Positions 28,235-37,978 are shown, numbered from the stretch's first letter. The stretch: 64,000 bases of DNA from DASVBE01 sp963770375 (GCA_963770375.1 CAVYPM010000027.1:186001-250000), one strand, 5' to 3'. Numbers and translations are program-made. Notes: generated from the letters alone by a model not told the origin.

Positions 28235-28972
28235 ATGGCGACTCGGCTTGTTCAGATTGCGATAAATGCCCGGGATAACTCCGCGCTCGGCCGGTTCTGG
28301 GCGGAGGCGCTTGGCTGGAAGGTCGTCGGCGACGAACCCGGTGCGACCAACGTCGAACCCGAGGGCTTCGACTATCCCGACCCCATCGCCCTGTGCGTCG
28401 ACATCCTTGCTGTCCCGGAACCCAAAACGGTGCAGAACCGCGTGCACATCGACCTCGCCACCACCTCTGCGGCCCATCAGGCGGACCTGGTCGCGCGCCT
28501 GAGAGATCTGGCGCGACACCCGCCGACGTGGGCCAGGGCGACGTCCCGTGGACGGTCCTCGCCGACCCGGAAGGCAACGAGTTCTGCGTGCTCGAGCCCC
28601 GGCCGGTCTACCTGGACACCGGGCCGATTGCCGTAGTAGTGGTCGAATGCTCGGATCCGCGGGCCATGGCCCGGTTCTGGGACGAGGCGATGGACTGGAC
28701 CCTGCACGAGGTGACCGGCGATCATGCGGTGCTGCGCTCCGCCAAGGGTGTCGGGCCGTATCTCGAATTCCTCCGCAACGCCCGGCGTGAAGACCGTGAA
28801 GAACCGCGTCCATCTCGACCTCCGGCCTTATCCGGGTGACGATCTAGCGGCGGAGGTGGCCCGGCTACAGGATCTCGGCGCGACGCCCGCCGACGTGGGC
28901 CAGGGCGACGTCCCGTGGACGGTCCTCGCCGACCCGGAAGGCAACGAGTTCTGCGTCCTCACCCCGCTCTGA
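28235..28972 (+). pseudogene. Two-domain VOC protein, copy 2, two compensating frameshifts
   Basis: Same protein as copy 1. The frame is intact through the site where copy 1 has its extra base (NSALGRFWAEALGW), then loses one base near 28509 (DLGATPADV becomes DLARHP), and regains frame with one extra base near 28775 after YLEFLRN. The last 65 residues are back in the starting frame and end at 28972. Each copy thus shows the correct sequence where the other is broken. Confidence 0.75.
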
Positions 28973-29034
28973 GGCATAGCCCCGCGCACCCACCACCACC
29001 AGCATTGCCGAGCTTCACCTACGGCGGAACGGGA

Positions 29035-29057
29035 GCGCCCCGGGGCGCGAGTCGAAC
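29035..29057 (-). repeat. Short tRNA-Arg 3' fragment, likely old att site
   Basis: The 23 bases match the 3' end of the tRNA-Arg gene at 46270-46342 (T-loop segment CGCGAGTCGAAC on the plus strand), with one extra G. Similarity stops after 29057. It marks the probable left limit of the island that ends at the intact tRNA. Confidence 0.5.
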
Positions 29058-29082
29058 TGGGCGGTGGGCCGCTTGGGTCGGC

Positions 29083-30150
29083 TCATTTCTTGGTGGCAAT
29101 GAAATATGTATTGAAGATGTCGCCATCTACATGTGCGGCCTCGATTGAGGTGAAACCCGCGTCGCTGAGCATTTCCTGGGCCTTTTGCTCCCCCCACATC
29201 GCGCCGAGGCCCATCCCGCCGTCGGCGAGGGAGACGGTCATGCAGTGCATGCATGAGATGGTGTAGCCCCACGGTCCGACTGGGTGATCCAGGTTTTCCG
29301 AAAGCTTGCTGGAAGCGGAGATTTCGGCGCACAGGTAGACCCCGCCGGGGCGCAGCGCCTGGGCGATCCCGGCGAGCACCAGGTCCGGCCGGGCCTGGTC
29401 GTGCACCGCGTCGAACGTCGTGATCAGGTCGAACCGGTCCATCTCCCCAAGACGGGCGGCATCACGTTTCTCGAACCGCACATTGGTGAGGCCTTTGCTC
29501 TCGGCCTCCGCCATAGCCGCGGCGAGCCCAGCGTCGGAAAGATCGAACCCGGCGAACCGCGAGAGCGGGAACGCCTCGGCCATCAAGTTGACGGCATGAC
29601 CAGAACCGCATCCGACGTCCGCGACGTCGATACCTTGCCCGAGCTGGTCAACCAGCCCAGGAACCAGCGGCAACGTCACATCGACCAGGGTCGCGTCGTG
29701 AACAGCGCCACTGTCCTCAGCCATCAGAGCGTGGAACTTGGGGAACGCCGAGTACGGAACTCCGCCGCCATGGCGGAAGCAGTCCACGATCTGATCTTCT
29801 GCCAGCGCCAGCAGGCCCACGTACTGCGCCTGTATCGCCAGATTGTCCGGGCCGGCTGCCCGGGTGAGGAAGAGGGCATGGCCGGCGGGCAGCGAAAAAG
29901 TGCCCGTCACGCCATCATGCTCGACGATTCTCCCCGTGGTCATCACCGCCAGCCACTCCCGGACGTACCGCTCGTCCAGCGCCGCCTCAGATGCGATCTC
30001 GGCGCTCGTCGCCGCAGGCATCACGGCCATGGCGTCGAATAGCCTGGTGCGGTGGCCGACGCTGACCATCAGGGCCAGCATGGCCTCATTCATCATGTGG
30101 ATCATCTGCTCGGCGAATCCCGCCGAGTCCGGAGCCTCTGCCTCGGCCAT
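29083..30150 (-). CDS. SAM-dependent methyltransferase with winged-helix N terminus
   Basis: A 355-residue class I methyltransferase. The first about 90 residues form a winged-helix-like dimer domain (HRTRLFDAMAVMPAATSAEIASEAALDERYVREWLAVM), then the Rossmann fold has motif I VADVGCGSGHAVNLM, FAGFDLSD, and DLITTFDAVHDQARPDLVLAGIAQALRPGGVYL. This resembles mycobacterial Rv2258c-type proteins. ATG 30150 is chosen over GTG 30180 because a GGGGGAG site lies 8 bp upstream. Substrate unknown. Confidence 0.85.
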   Translation of the reverse strand: MAEAEAPDSAGFAEQMIHMMNEAMLALMVSVGHRTRLFDAMAVMPAATSAEIASEAALDERYVREWLAVMTTGRIVEHDGVTGTFSLPAGHALFLTRAAGPDNLAIQAQYVGLLALAEDQIVDCFRHGGGVPYSAFPKFHALMAEDSGAVHDATLVDVTLPLVPGLVDQLGQGIDVADVGCGSGHAVNLMAEAFPLSRFAGFDLSDAGLAAAMAEAESKGLTNVRFEKRDAARLGEMDRFDLITTFDAVHDQARPDLVLAGIAQALRPGGVYLCAEISASSKLSENLDHPVGPWGYTISCMHCMTVSLADGGMGLGAMWGEQKAQEMLSDAGFTSIEAAHVDGDIFNTYFIATKK

Positions 30151-30382
30151 CGCGATCTCCCCCCGGAGTCGGATAGGCACGGTCGCGCGCCCATGCTGAG
30201 CCGTGTTTGGACGCTACACCCCGAAGGCTTCGCAGGCAATGAACGGGTCATGTGCCCGCAATACTTGAGTAAAGTTACCTGGTCGGTGGCTTATGCGCGG
30301 CTGGTTGACCGGCCGGTCCGGTGCGCAGCGGGCTCGGTCGAGGCCCGGAAGCCCACCGGTCATGTCGGTGCCGGTGGCTAGC

Positions 30383-31014
30383 ATGCCGGGCATGCGGACG
30401 CGGTTCCATGGCTGGCCGGAACAGGCCAGCACGGTACTGCTGGAACTGGACGGCGAGCCGTCGCGGGCGACGCGGGAACGGGTGCGGCGTGACCGCGAAC
30501 AGCACGTGCGGCAGCCGATGATCGACCTGCTCAACGACCTGGCCGACGCGGACCCCTGGTATGAGGACTTCTCCGTTTGGCGCTACGCCAGCACCGCGTA
30601 CTGGTGGCAGAACCAGTGCGCCGTGGTGCGGGTAGCCCGCCACGTCGACATCGCGTTCCGCTTCAGTCTCGACGGCCTGCAGGTCACGGCCGCCTGGTGG
30701 TATGCCGGCCGGAGCAGATCGCGCTGTTCCGGGCGGCGGCGGCAGAGGAGGGGAGTGGGCGCGTGCTGGCGGATCTTGTGCGAGCGCTGGACGTGGACGG
30801 GCACGAGATCGGCGGCGACGTGATGCAGCGAATCCCGCGCGGCTACCCGGCCGATCACCCCCGGGCCAGCCTGCTCAAGCACCGCTCACTCACTGCCGCC
30901 CGCGCGCTAGAGACCAGCGCCGTTCGTGGCGCCGAGCCGGTTTACCGCATCTGCGAGCGACTGCGCCCCCTGCTCGGTTGGCTCGCCGCACATACGGCCG
31001 CCGCTCCGCGATGA
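30383..31014 (+). pseudogene. DUF2461-like protein, one-base frameshift
   Basis: First frame: RFHGWPEQASTVLLELDGEPSRATRERVRRDREQHVRQPMIDLLNDLADADPWYEDFSVWRYASTAYWWQNQ and FRFSLDGLQVTAAWWYAG. Second, from about 30705: PEQIALFRAAAAEEGSGRVLADLVRALDVDGHEIGGDVMQRIPRGYPADHPRASLLKHRSLTAARAL. Order and spacing resemble DUF2461/TIGR02453 proteins of about 210 residues. Function of the family is unknown. One base is missing near 30705. Confidence 0.6.
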
Positions 31015-31045
31015 GCGCGGCTGAGAGCTCGCTGCCGAAGGATCT

Positions 31046-31276
31046 TCAGCGCCGCCAATCATGATCACCATTACGGGCCGTGAACTGACAGAGCACGCGC
31101 GTCTTCCCTGCACCAGGGCTGAACTCAATCGTACGAAGCACCCATTTGCCCGTGAAAGGTTCCGTAGTTATACCCGTAGAGTTACCGGCGGAGTCGAAGT
31201 GCTCACATTCTGCTGTCGACCGGAGGATGGCCTCCAGCTCCTTTATGAACTTATCGTCGAACGGCCGTACGGACAT
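31046..31276 (-). CDS. Hypothetical protein, 76 residues, low-GC
   Basis: Begins MSVRPFDDKFIKELEAILRST and contains ITTEPFTGKWVLRTIEFSPGAGKTRVLCQFTARN. No family recognised. A GAAAGGT site stands before the ATG at 31276. The surrounding DNA is visibly less GC-rich than the rest of the window, which suggests foreign origin. An overlapping plus-strand frame is less protein-like. Confidence 0.45.
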   Translation of the reverse strand: MSVRPFDDKFIKELEAILRSTAECEHFDSAGNSTGITTEPFTGKWVLRTIEFSPGAGKTRVLCQFTARNGDHDWRR

Positions 31277-31716
31277 GGTTACCTTTCACGCTTATATCGG
31301 ACAGGTTCCTTCCACATGTTTACCCTCGCGCCGCCGCCTGTCCCAGCAGCGAGGTTGCAACTCCGCGGCACGTAGGCCCGCACGATTCAGAGACGAGCGG
31401 ATGGCTCGATGCACGGGACGAGTGGTACGTGATGAATGTTGGCGCTGGGTGCCCGGGTACTCCGCATTGGCTGCCCCTCGACGTTGTGTTTGTGGACAAC
31501 CGAGGACTGCGGCGGCGTCGTTCTGGACGAAACGAGCCGTTACGTCTGCTCGAGCAACGAGGGCCTGCAGACTGACTTAGAGGTAGATCGAGATGCTAGC
31601 TAGCCCGGCAGATCGGGCTAGTATTAGAGCGGCTGATCGCCCTAGGGGACGCACCATGTTTTGCTCCCAAGACCGCCAAGCCACAGGCGACGACGACCGC
31701 GGATTCGAGTAGCCTC
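31277..31716. other. Non-coding, low-GC leader of the DUF4157 gene
   Basis: No gene is supported here. A perfect hairpin with 8-bp arms CTAGCCCG/CGGGCTAG and a 6-base loop lies at 31602-31623, followed by a TAGTAT hexamer (31621-31626) that could be a -10 box about 90 bp before the next start. Composition is more AT-rich than the chromosome average. Confidence 0.45.
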
Positions 31717-33164
31717 GTGCGCCCGCGCTCAACCCTGACCGCGCAGCGCCACAGTCTGGCCGAGCAGGCGCTCTTGCTCCAACGCGCGATCGGCAATCAG
31801 GCCACGCTTTCGGCGCTCTCGGTGCCAAGCATCATGCAGCCGAAGCTCGTCATCGGGGAGGTCAACGATCCGCTGGAGCACGAGGCGGACCGCATCGCCG
31901 ACCAGGTAATGCGCATGCCTGCTCCGGTACGAGCCGACGGGGGTGCAACGCTTCAGTCTCAATGCGCCGCGTGCGAGGAAGCGGAACCGAGCGAAACGCT
32001 CCAGGCCAAGCGGCATCACTCCCGCGAGTCCTCAAACACCGAGGCGTCTCCCATGGTGAACGAGGTGCTGCGATCAGCTGGCGAACCTCTCGACGCGTCG
32101 GCCCGCGCCTTTTTCGAACCTCGGTTCGGCCGGGATTTCTCGCAAGTGCGTGTGCATGTCGGCGACCGTGCGGCCGAGTCGGTGCAGAGCATCGAGGCGC
32201 TCGCCTACACCGTCGGCCCGCACATCGCGTTCGCGTCCGGTCGATACGCGCCTGACAGCGATCGCGGCAGGCGTCTGCTGGCTCACGAACTGATGCATAC
32301 GGTACAGCAAGGCCACTCACGCATTCAGCGGCACCCTGACGCAATTCACCAGGGGGAGGTCGGGCTCGTCGACAATCCCGAAGAATTCGAAGACAAGGAA
32401 TCTGGTCCGACTGAAGTGGCTGGTCTGACCCAAAGGATGATTCAGCGCTCGGCCACATGGAAGGGTGCTACCGTCCCACGAAACCTTGAACCCGGCCGAA
32501 ATCCCGTTCGGCGGCGATTCCCCCAACACCTGGCACCTCCTGAATGGCACGAAGCTCGCAACCACTGCAGACTCGGATGGTGCGATCAAGATTCCGGACG
32601 TGACAAGCCTGCCAGTGCCCAGCACGGGCGGCCCGGCGACCAATTGGGTGGCGAAAGTCGACACCGTGCCGGCTCAGGAAGGTAGCGCCGACGAAACCGT
32701 ACTGAGCCCCGGTCCATGGACCACGGTCGTAACGAAAATGCAGGCCGGAGCGGTAACCGGGTTGGCTGCCTGTTCGGGTGCCGGCAATTCGACGTTCACC
32801 AGCCACGGAAAGCCATCTGACGATTCAGTGTACAAGGCCAATCGCAGGCATGAGGATCACCATGCCACCGATCACAAGGTTGCGTTCGACGACGCCATAG
32901 GAAAATGGGATAAGAAGCTGCAGGACGCAAAGGACAAAGGCACCGAGTTCAGAAGGCGCAAGCGCTGCCGATGCGACCGCCGCATTGTGGACTGCGATGG
33001 GCAATACTCCTGAGAAGGCCGCGAGATCCTACCGCAAACAGGGTTTCGACAAAGGGGGCGCCTTCCACCGCACCGCTGCTGGCGGGCCGATGGCGCGTTC
33101 GAATCCCGTCTCCAGTCCGGACTGCTCAACAAGTGCCACGGACCTCACCAATCCCATGCCATGA
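31717..33164 (+). pseudogene. DUF4157 (eCIS core-like) protein with HExxH-type C terminus, frameshifted
   Basis: Three frames form one protein of about 482 residues. Part 1 (GTG 31717 to about 32465) has an N-terminal helix, the DPLEHEADRIADQVM motif and the DUF4157 core: PLDASARAFFEPRFGRDFSQVRVHVG, ALAYTVGPHIAFASGRYAP, and LLAHELMHTVQQ. Part 2 (about 32465-32950) includes HETLNPAEIPFGGDSPNTWHLLNG and RRHEDHHATDHKVAFDDAIGKWDKKLQ, with a HExxH pattern. Part 3 ends KQGFDKGGAFHRTAAGGPM to a stop at 33164. DUF4157 proteins are often effectors or toxins linked to contractile injection systems; no such system is visible here. The stop overlaps the next ATG. Confidence 0.7.
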
Positions 33165-33571
33165 AGGCCACGATTGATATCCGCTGTGAGAGCGGCGTTT
33201 GGGCCGATCTGCGTATCGTGAACAACGGCGATACGGCCACTCGCATTCACAACCCCGGCAATTACCGGCCAACGGAACGCTGGGAATTCTCCCGCGAAGC
33301 GTATCGGGTGGCCGTGCTGCGCTCCTTTCATTTCCTCGAAATGATCTTGCGCACCAAGGATGGGTCCGTGGTCGCGCCAGCAGACATCTACACTCTCGCC
33401 GACCATGAGGTCGGATTGCCAGTCGAGCTCGAGCCGGGGGCTGAGTTGCGGATCAGCATCCCGTTGCACGAGTTTTACGATCTGAAGCACAATACGGACT
33501 ATTCGCTCTCGTTGACCTATGGCGACGATAGCGCCAGGGTGTCTGCTGCGACTCAGGTACGACGTTCCTAA
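33161..33571 (+). CDS. Hypothetical partner of the DUF4157 protein, 136 residues
   Basis: A beta-rich protein: MKATIDIRCESGVWADLRIVNNGDTATRIHNPGNYRPTERWEFSREAYRVAVLRSFHFLEMILR and then YTLADHEVGLPVELEPGAELRISIPLHEFYDLKHNTDYSLSLTYGDDSARV, an immunoglobulin-like strand order. It overlaps the upstream stop by 4 bp (ATGA), so both are made together. It could be an immunity protein, a chaperone or a modulator; this is inference from coupling only. Confidence 0.7.
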   Translation: MKATIDIRCESGVWADLRIVNNGDTATRIHNPGNYRPTERWEFSREAYRVAVLRSFHFLEMILRTKDGSVVAPADIYTLADHEVGLPVELEPGAELRISIPLHEFYDLKHNTDYSLSLTYGDDSARVSAATQVRRS

Positions 33572-33593
33572 CTAGTACGGCAGCGTCACTTCG

Positions 33594-34347
33594 TTATGGG
33601 CCGACCGCAGTTGTGCGTTTGGGTGGGCCGCGTTCGGTCAGGCGCTGCTGCTGATCCCGGTTCGATCCGGCGTCTACCCTCCAGACAGCTTCAGCCCGGC
33701 GGTCCAGCAGAAGATCGACCACACTTTCCGGATCAAGGTCACTGGGATCAATGCACAGCCCAACATGCGGCAGGCGATCGAGGCCCAGCTCGATGATCTC
33801 CTCAAACTCGTTGACCAGCAGGCCGTCAGCGGCAGCTTGGAGGCGTCCGGCGAACTCCGTGGCCTCGGGATGATCTGAGTCGCCGTAGCGGCCCGCCAGA
33901 TACGCGGCTTCTTCGGGCAGCCGGTCAATCCCGCGCTGCCGCAGCACAGCCACAGGCGGGCGAAGCACGATGAAGTTGACCGCCCGGCCGCCCAGCACCT
34001 CGGTGAGCGACTCGAGCCCTTCACCGATGATCGTGTCGGTGACGATGGCCGTGATTCCGGCATCTGCGAACGCGGCGGCGACCAGGCGCGCGTTGCGGAT
34101 GCGCAGCGCATACTGGACGCCCGCCTCGCCGGTCAGCCGCCCGGTGCCGGGGTCGCTGTCGCTGGGGACCGCCCACCGGCAGCCAGACACGATCAGCCGC
34201 TGCATCTCATCGCCGTCGACGTGCGCCGCGAGCCGGAGCCGTTGCGCAAGAAGGCGGGCTGTCGTTGTCTTGCCAGCGCATGAGTTGCCGCAGATGATCC
34301 AGATCCCGGCGCCGTCGGCTGGCTGACTGGACGATGCCGGAAGTCAC
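33594..34347 (-). pseudogene. P-loop kinase-like protein, frameshift near the start
   Basis: About 250 residues. The P-loop GNSCAGKTTTARLLAQRL is followed by AAHVDGDEMQRLIVSGC, as in shikimate/adenylyl-sulfate/gluconate-type small-molecule kinases, then NARLVAAAFADAGITAIVTDTIIGEG and FIVLRPPVAVLRQRGIDR. The GTG at 34347 (VTSGIVQSA) is in another frame than the P-loop; the shift is within a CAGCCAG duplication near 34315. From ATG 34205 the frame is open to the stop at 33594 but would lack the P-loop. Confidence 0.6.
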
Positions 34348-34477
34348 CGGCCCAGTCTGGCGAAGCCAAGCGAACTCGCTCAACCGCTGGCCCAAGCCGA
34401 CCGGCCAGTAAGGATCATTTCGTGATCTTTGGCGTTACTGGGGTAAGCGGACGGCCACCGCGTGATCATGCGGGGTT

Positions 34478-35140
34478 GTGTCGGCGCCCGATGATGTTGC
34501 GGTGGCCGCTGGCCACAGCGTAGACCCCGCCAGCTGGCGGGTGTTGTTCGATGAGCTGATGTGCATGGTCGCGGGCCGGTTCGCGCGGGTAGAGCCACGC
34601 CGCACCGCCCGGGAGTTCGTGCTGGGGCTGCTGTCGCCGGCGGAGCGGAAGACCTGCTGGTGACTGGCCGAGCAGGCCGGGCATGCTGATCCGCAGGCGA
34701 TGCAGCGGTTGCTGCGCACCGCGGCCTGGGACGCTGATGCGGTCCGTGATGATGTGCGGGCCTTCGTGGCCGGGCAGCTGGGCCAGCCCGACGGGGTGCT
34801 GGTCTGTGATGAGACGGGGTTCTTAAAGAAGGGCACCGGATCGGTGGGGGTGCAGCGCCAGTACAGCGGCACCGCCGGGCGGATCGAGAACTCCCAGCTC
34901 GGCGTGTTCCTCAGCTACGCCTCGGCGCGTGGCCGAGCGCTGATCGACCGCCGGGGCCACCTCGAGGGCTGGGCCGGTGAGGCGGCGGTGCGCAGCGTAC
35001 GCCGAGTTGGCGGACGTGGCGTTCGCCCGCAGCCCGCACCGACCCTGGAGCATGATCACCGGCACGGTGGCGGCCGGGGCGCCCGCGGCCTGGGTCGCCA
35101 GCGACGAGGCCTACGGCAACGATGGCGCGCTTTCCGCTGT
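34478..35140 (+). pseudogene. Truncated IS701-family transposase
   Basis: Similar to the transposase at 36670 onward: AAGHSVDPASWRVLFDELMCMVAGRFARVEPRRTAREFVLGLL, an in-frame TGA after KTCW, then VCDETGFLKKGTGSVGVQRQYSGTAGRIENSQLGVFLSYASARG with the first catalytic Asp. A later frame gives SMITGTVAAGAPAAWVASDEAYGNDGAL with the second acidic residue, and then similarity ends near 35140. The third catalytic region is missing. No matching terminal repeats found. Confidence 0.8.
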
Positions 35141-35288
35141 GCCGGGGTCGCCGCCCTCGCCTTCGGGAAAATGGCCAACATTGCCGGGTACGCCGCCACC
35201 GCAGCCTTCGCCGGTGCCGGGCTCTCGCTCTGTTCTCTCCCATTTTGGGTCTTCTATCACGCCAGCAAAGGTCACCCCCGACCAAGCG

Positions 35289-35314
35289 TGGAGCTAAGGG
35301 GACTCGAACCCCTG
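35289..35314 (-). repeat. 3' end of a tRNA gene without its 5' part
   Basis: On the minus strand the 26 bases form a complete T-arm with GGGGTTCGAGTCCCC followed by the 3' acceptor strand TTAGCTCCA. The matching 5' acceptor strand and D-arm are not present upstream, so it is not a working tRNA. Such fragments are left by integrases that use tRNA 3' ends. It is a different tRNA (alanine-like acceptor) from the arginine copies nearby. Confidence 0.6.
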
Positions 35315-35375
35315 GGCGCTCCTTTCGCGGGCCAGTGGTCGAGCGCTAGTGACCTGGCGGTGTCAGACTCTAGTG

Positions 35376-36188
35376 GTGGCGGTTGAACGTCCGCGCCGGG
35401 TGGAGGTGCGGCCCTTTCCTTCCAACCGGCGGCTGGTCACTGCGGCCATGCGCGCTGGCCGAAGCAAGATGCCGATGTACGGGCTGGTCGATGTGGACAT
35501 AACCACAGCGAACCGGCTGCTGGCCGGGCACGATCCGCCCTGGTCGCTGACCGCCTTCGTGGTGGCCAGCGTGGCCCGCGCCGCCGCCGCCCACCCGGCC
35601 GTCCATGCTTACCGAAACTGGCGAGGGCAGCTGGTGACCCACCGGCACGTTGATGTGGGCACGATGGTGGAGATCTCCACGCCGCAAGGGCCGTTCGCCA
35701 TTCCCCATCTCCTGCGCGACGCTGACATCCGCGGGGTGCCCGACCTCACCGCCGAGCTGCGCCGCGTCAAGCGCGACCCATCGGCCAGCAGCAGCGGCAG
35801 GTGGCTGGAGCGAGCCGGACCGGCCGCGACCAGGATCCCGGGCGTGATCCCGGCCATGTATGCCGTGATGGCCAGATCGGTCGCTGCCCGGCAGCGCATC
35901 GGTACCGTCGCTGTGACGGCTGTGGGCATGTTCGCAGGCGGCGGAGGCTTCGGCATCACGCCCCTGTCCTTGATGTCCCTGGAGGTCATCGTCGGCGGGA
36001 TGAGCCAGCGCCCGCGCGTCATCGACGGCCAGGTCACGGTCCGCGACGTCCTGGACCTGACTATGGCGATCGACCACAACGTGGTGGACGGCGCGCCCGC
36101 CGCCCGCTTCGCCGCCGAGTTTCGGGAACTTCTGGAGAGCGCCGCCGTGATATCGCCGTCCAGCGTTGCCTTACAAGCCCCAGGGTGA
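35376..36188 (+). CDS. Stand-alone 2-oxoacid dehydrogenase acyltransferase catalytic domain
   Basis: A 270-residue CoA-dependent acyltransferase-like domain as in the E2 subunits of pyruvate or branched-chain dehydrogenase complexes, but with no lipoyl or peripheral-subunit-binding domain. The fold marks are VDVGTMVEISTPQGPFAIPHLLRDADIRGVPDLTAEL and the active-site motif DHNVVDGAPAARFAAEF (H...DG). The middle segment with MYAVMARSVAARQRIGTVAVTAVGMFAGGGGFGITP is typical. GTG 35376 is chosen; upstream codons do not fit. It is more likely a dedicated acyltransferase than part of a dehydrogenase complex. Confidence 0.75.
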   Translation: MAVERPRRVEVRPFPSNRRLVTAAMRAGRSKMPMYGLVDVDITTANRLLAGHDPPWSLTAFVVASVARAAAAHPAVHAYRNWRGQLVTHRHVDVGTMVEISTPQGPFAIPHLLRDADIRGVPDLTAELRRVKRDPSASSSGRWLERAGPAATRIPGVIPAMYAVMARSVAARQRIGTVAVTAVGMFAGGGGFGITPLSLMSLEVIVGGMSQRPRVIDGQVTVRDVLDLTMAIDHNVVDGAPAARFAAEFRELLESAAVISPSSVALQAPG

Positions 36189-36543
36189 TCAACAGGCCGG
36201 TTCCGTGTCAGGGCGCGGACGACTTGCTGCCAGGCCTCGGCGCGAGCTGGTGCGCCCTGGCGATGTCCAGGCTAGACGGCCTGTCCGGAAGGGAGTGCTT
36301 GCGTTCGTGCCCGGGCCGCTCGTTCGATGTTGCGTTTGAGTACGGCCAGCATGCGAGCCTGCATCGGCCAGACACCCAAACTTCAACCTGGCCCAGGCCG
36401 AGCTGGACAAAGCCAAGGCAACCAGGTCATCGTGCAGGCGTTCTGGCACGGATGTGGCACGGCGCCGGGAGGAGGCAAGTTGACCGGATCGCCGCCCGGC
36501 CAGCGGCAACGGCATGACCTGGGCTGACGGGCTCTGACAGGGG
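36189..36543. other. No convincing gene
   Basis: Open frames on both strands exist but none shows protein-like composition or a start with a ribosome site. A short LNLAQAELDKAKA-like stretch near 36385 may be a relic. The region ends at the tRNA-Arg fragment at 36544. Confidence 0.4.
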
Positions 36544-36583
36544 GCGCCCCGGGCGCGAGTCGAACGCGCGACCTACTGCTTAG
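36544..36583 (-). repeat. Partial tRNA-Arg copy (att-like), interrupted by an IS
   Basis: Forty bases are identical to the 3' part of tRNA-Arg(CCT) as it appears at 46269-46308, running from the acceptor strand through the T-arm to the anticodon arm, where the IS701 element at 36584 interrupts it. The continuation (GAGGCACACCGGCCCC...) is found on the other side of the IS from 38575. Confidence 0.8.
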
Positions 36584-36669
36584 TACTCCAGCAGTAGATC
36601 GTGATCTGCAGCGTGGGGCGGCTGGACGTGGGACGGCCACCGCTTGATGATCATGGTTTGTGACGACAC

Positions 36670-37978
36670 ATGACAACCTGGCGGGCGGCCGCTGGCCACA
36701 GCGTAGACCCCGGCCGCTGGGCGGGGATGCTTGATGAGCTGTTGCTCCGGATTGGGGCCCATTTCTGGAGGGTGGAGCCGCGGCGGCGGGCGCGGGCGTT
36801 CATCGTTGGGTTGCTGGCCGCCTTGCCGCGCAAGAACTGCTGGACCATCGCCGAGCACGCCGGTGAGGCAACGCCGGGCGGGATGCAGCACCTGCTGTCG
36901 CGGGCGTCCTGGGACGCCGATGGCATCCGCGACGACGTGCGCGGCTATGTGATCGAGCACCTCGGCGACCCGGGCGCGGTGCTGGTGGTGGATGAGACCG
37001 GGGACGTCAAGAAGGGCACCGCCACGGCCGGTGTGGCCCGCCAGTACACCGGCACCGCGGGCCGGGTCGAGAACGCCCAGGTCGCGGTCTATCTCACCTA
37101 TGCCGCCCCGCGCGGGCCTGCTCGACGATCTTCGACGCTGGAACTCTACCTTCCGCAGCCTGGTATCAGGCATGAGCGTCGCCGCGCCGCCTGGTGGTAC
37201 TGCATGAACCATGTTCGCGACGAAGCCCGCGCTGCACGGCGAAGTCACCGACCTGGCCGGCCTGATGCCGGGCACCCGCCGCGCTGGCGGGCATGAAGGT
37301 CTACGGCGCCGACCTCGGCGACGGGCCGGCCTGTAGAAAAGGCAATTCGGCTATGTGCTGGCCGTGGCCAAGAGCCACCGCGTGGCCACCGCGGCCGGTT
37401 CCCTGCGGGCGGACGCGCTGGCAGCGAAGATGCCGCCGCGGGCCTGGCAACGGCTGTCGGCCGGGGCGGGCGCCAAGGGACAGCGCTGGTATGACTGGGC
37501 CTGGATCGCCATCGAGCCCGGCCGCCCCGGATGCCACTGGCTGCTGATCCGCCGCAACCGGAACACCCGCGAGTTGGCCTTCTACCGCTGCTACGCCCCC
37601 CGCTGGGCGCCGCTGGCCACCCTGGTCAAGATCGCCGGGATCCGCTGGAGCGCGGAAGAGAACTTCGCCGCCAGCAAGGGCCTGGCTGGGCTGGATGAGC
37701 ACCAGGTCCGGCGCTGGACCTCCTGGTACCGGTGGGTCACGCTGGCCATGCTCGCGCTGGCCCTGCTCACCGTCGCCGCAGCCGCCGAGCACGCCCAGCC
37801 CCCGCCACCTGGCATGATCCCGCTCACCCGCAACGAGATCGCCCACCTCGCTGAGGCTCTGCTGCCCCTGCCCGCCCGCGGCCAGGGCCATTGGACCCGC
37901 TGGTCTGGCTGGCGCCGACGCCACCAGTACACCGCGCAGGCCTGCCACTACCGGCGGCAAGCCGCCCGCGACCCATGA
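36670..37978 (+). pseudogene. IS701-family transposase, broken in the middle
   Basis: The N-terminal part (36670-37110) is HSVDPGRWAGMLDELLLRIGAHFWRVEPRRRARAF then LVVDETGDVKKGTATAGVARQYTGTAGRVENAQVAVYLTYAAPRG, with the first DDE aspartate. From 37355 the C-terminal part reads VLAVAKSHRVATAAGSLRADALAAKMPPRAWQRLSAGAGAKG, then LLIRRNRNTRELAFYRCYAP and IRWSAEENFAASKGLAGLDEHQVRRWTSWYRW, ending at 37978 with the final Glu. The 240 bp between contain several frame changes and a stop, including the second acidic residue. Confidence 0.85.

Noticed and set aside
31717..33571. A complete contractile injection system locus
   Set aside because: Only one DUF4157 protein and a small partner are seen; no sheath, tube, baseplate or AAA ATPase genes are in the window.
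35289..35360. Possible complete tRNA gene
   Set aside because: Only the T-arm and 3' acceptor strand are present; no partner acceptor strand, D-arm or anticodon arm could be found.
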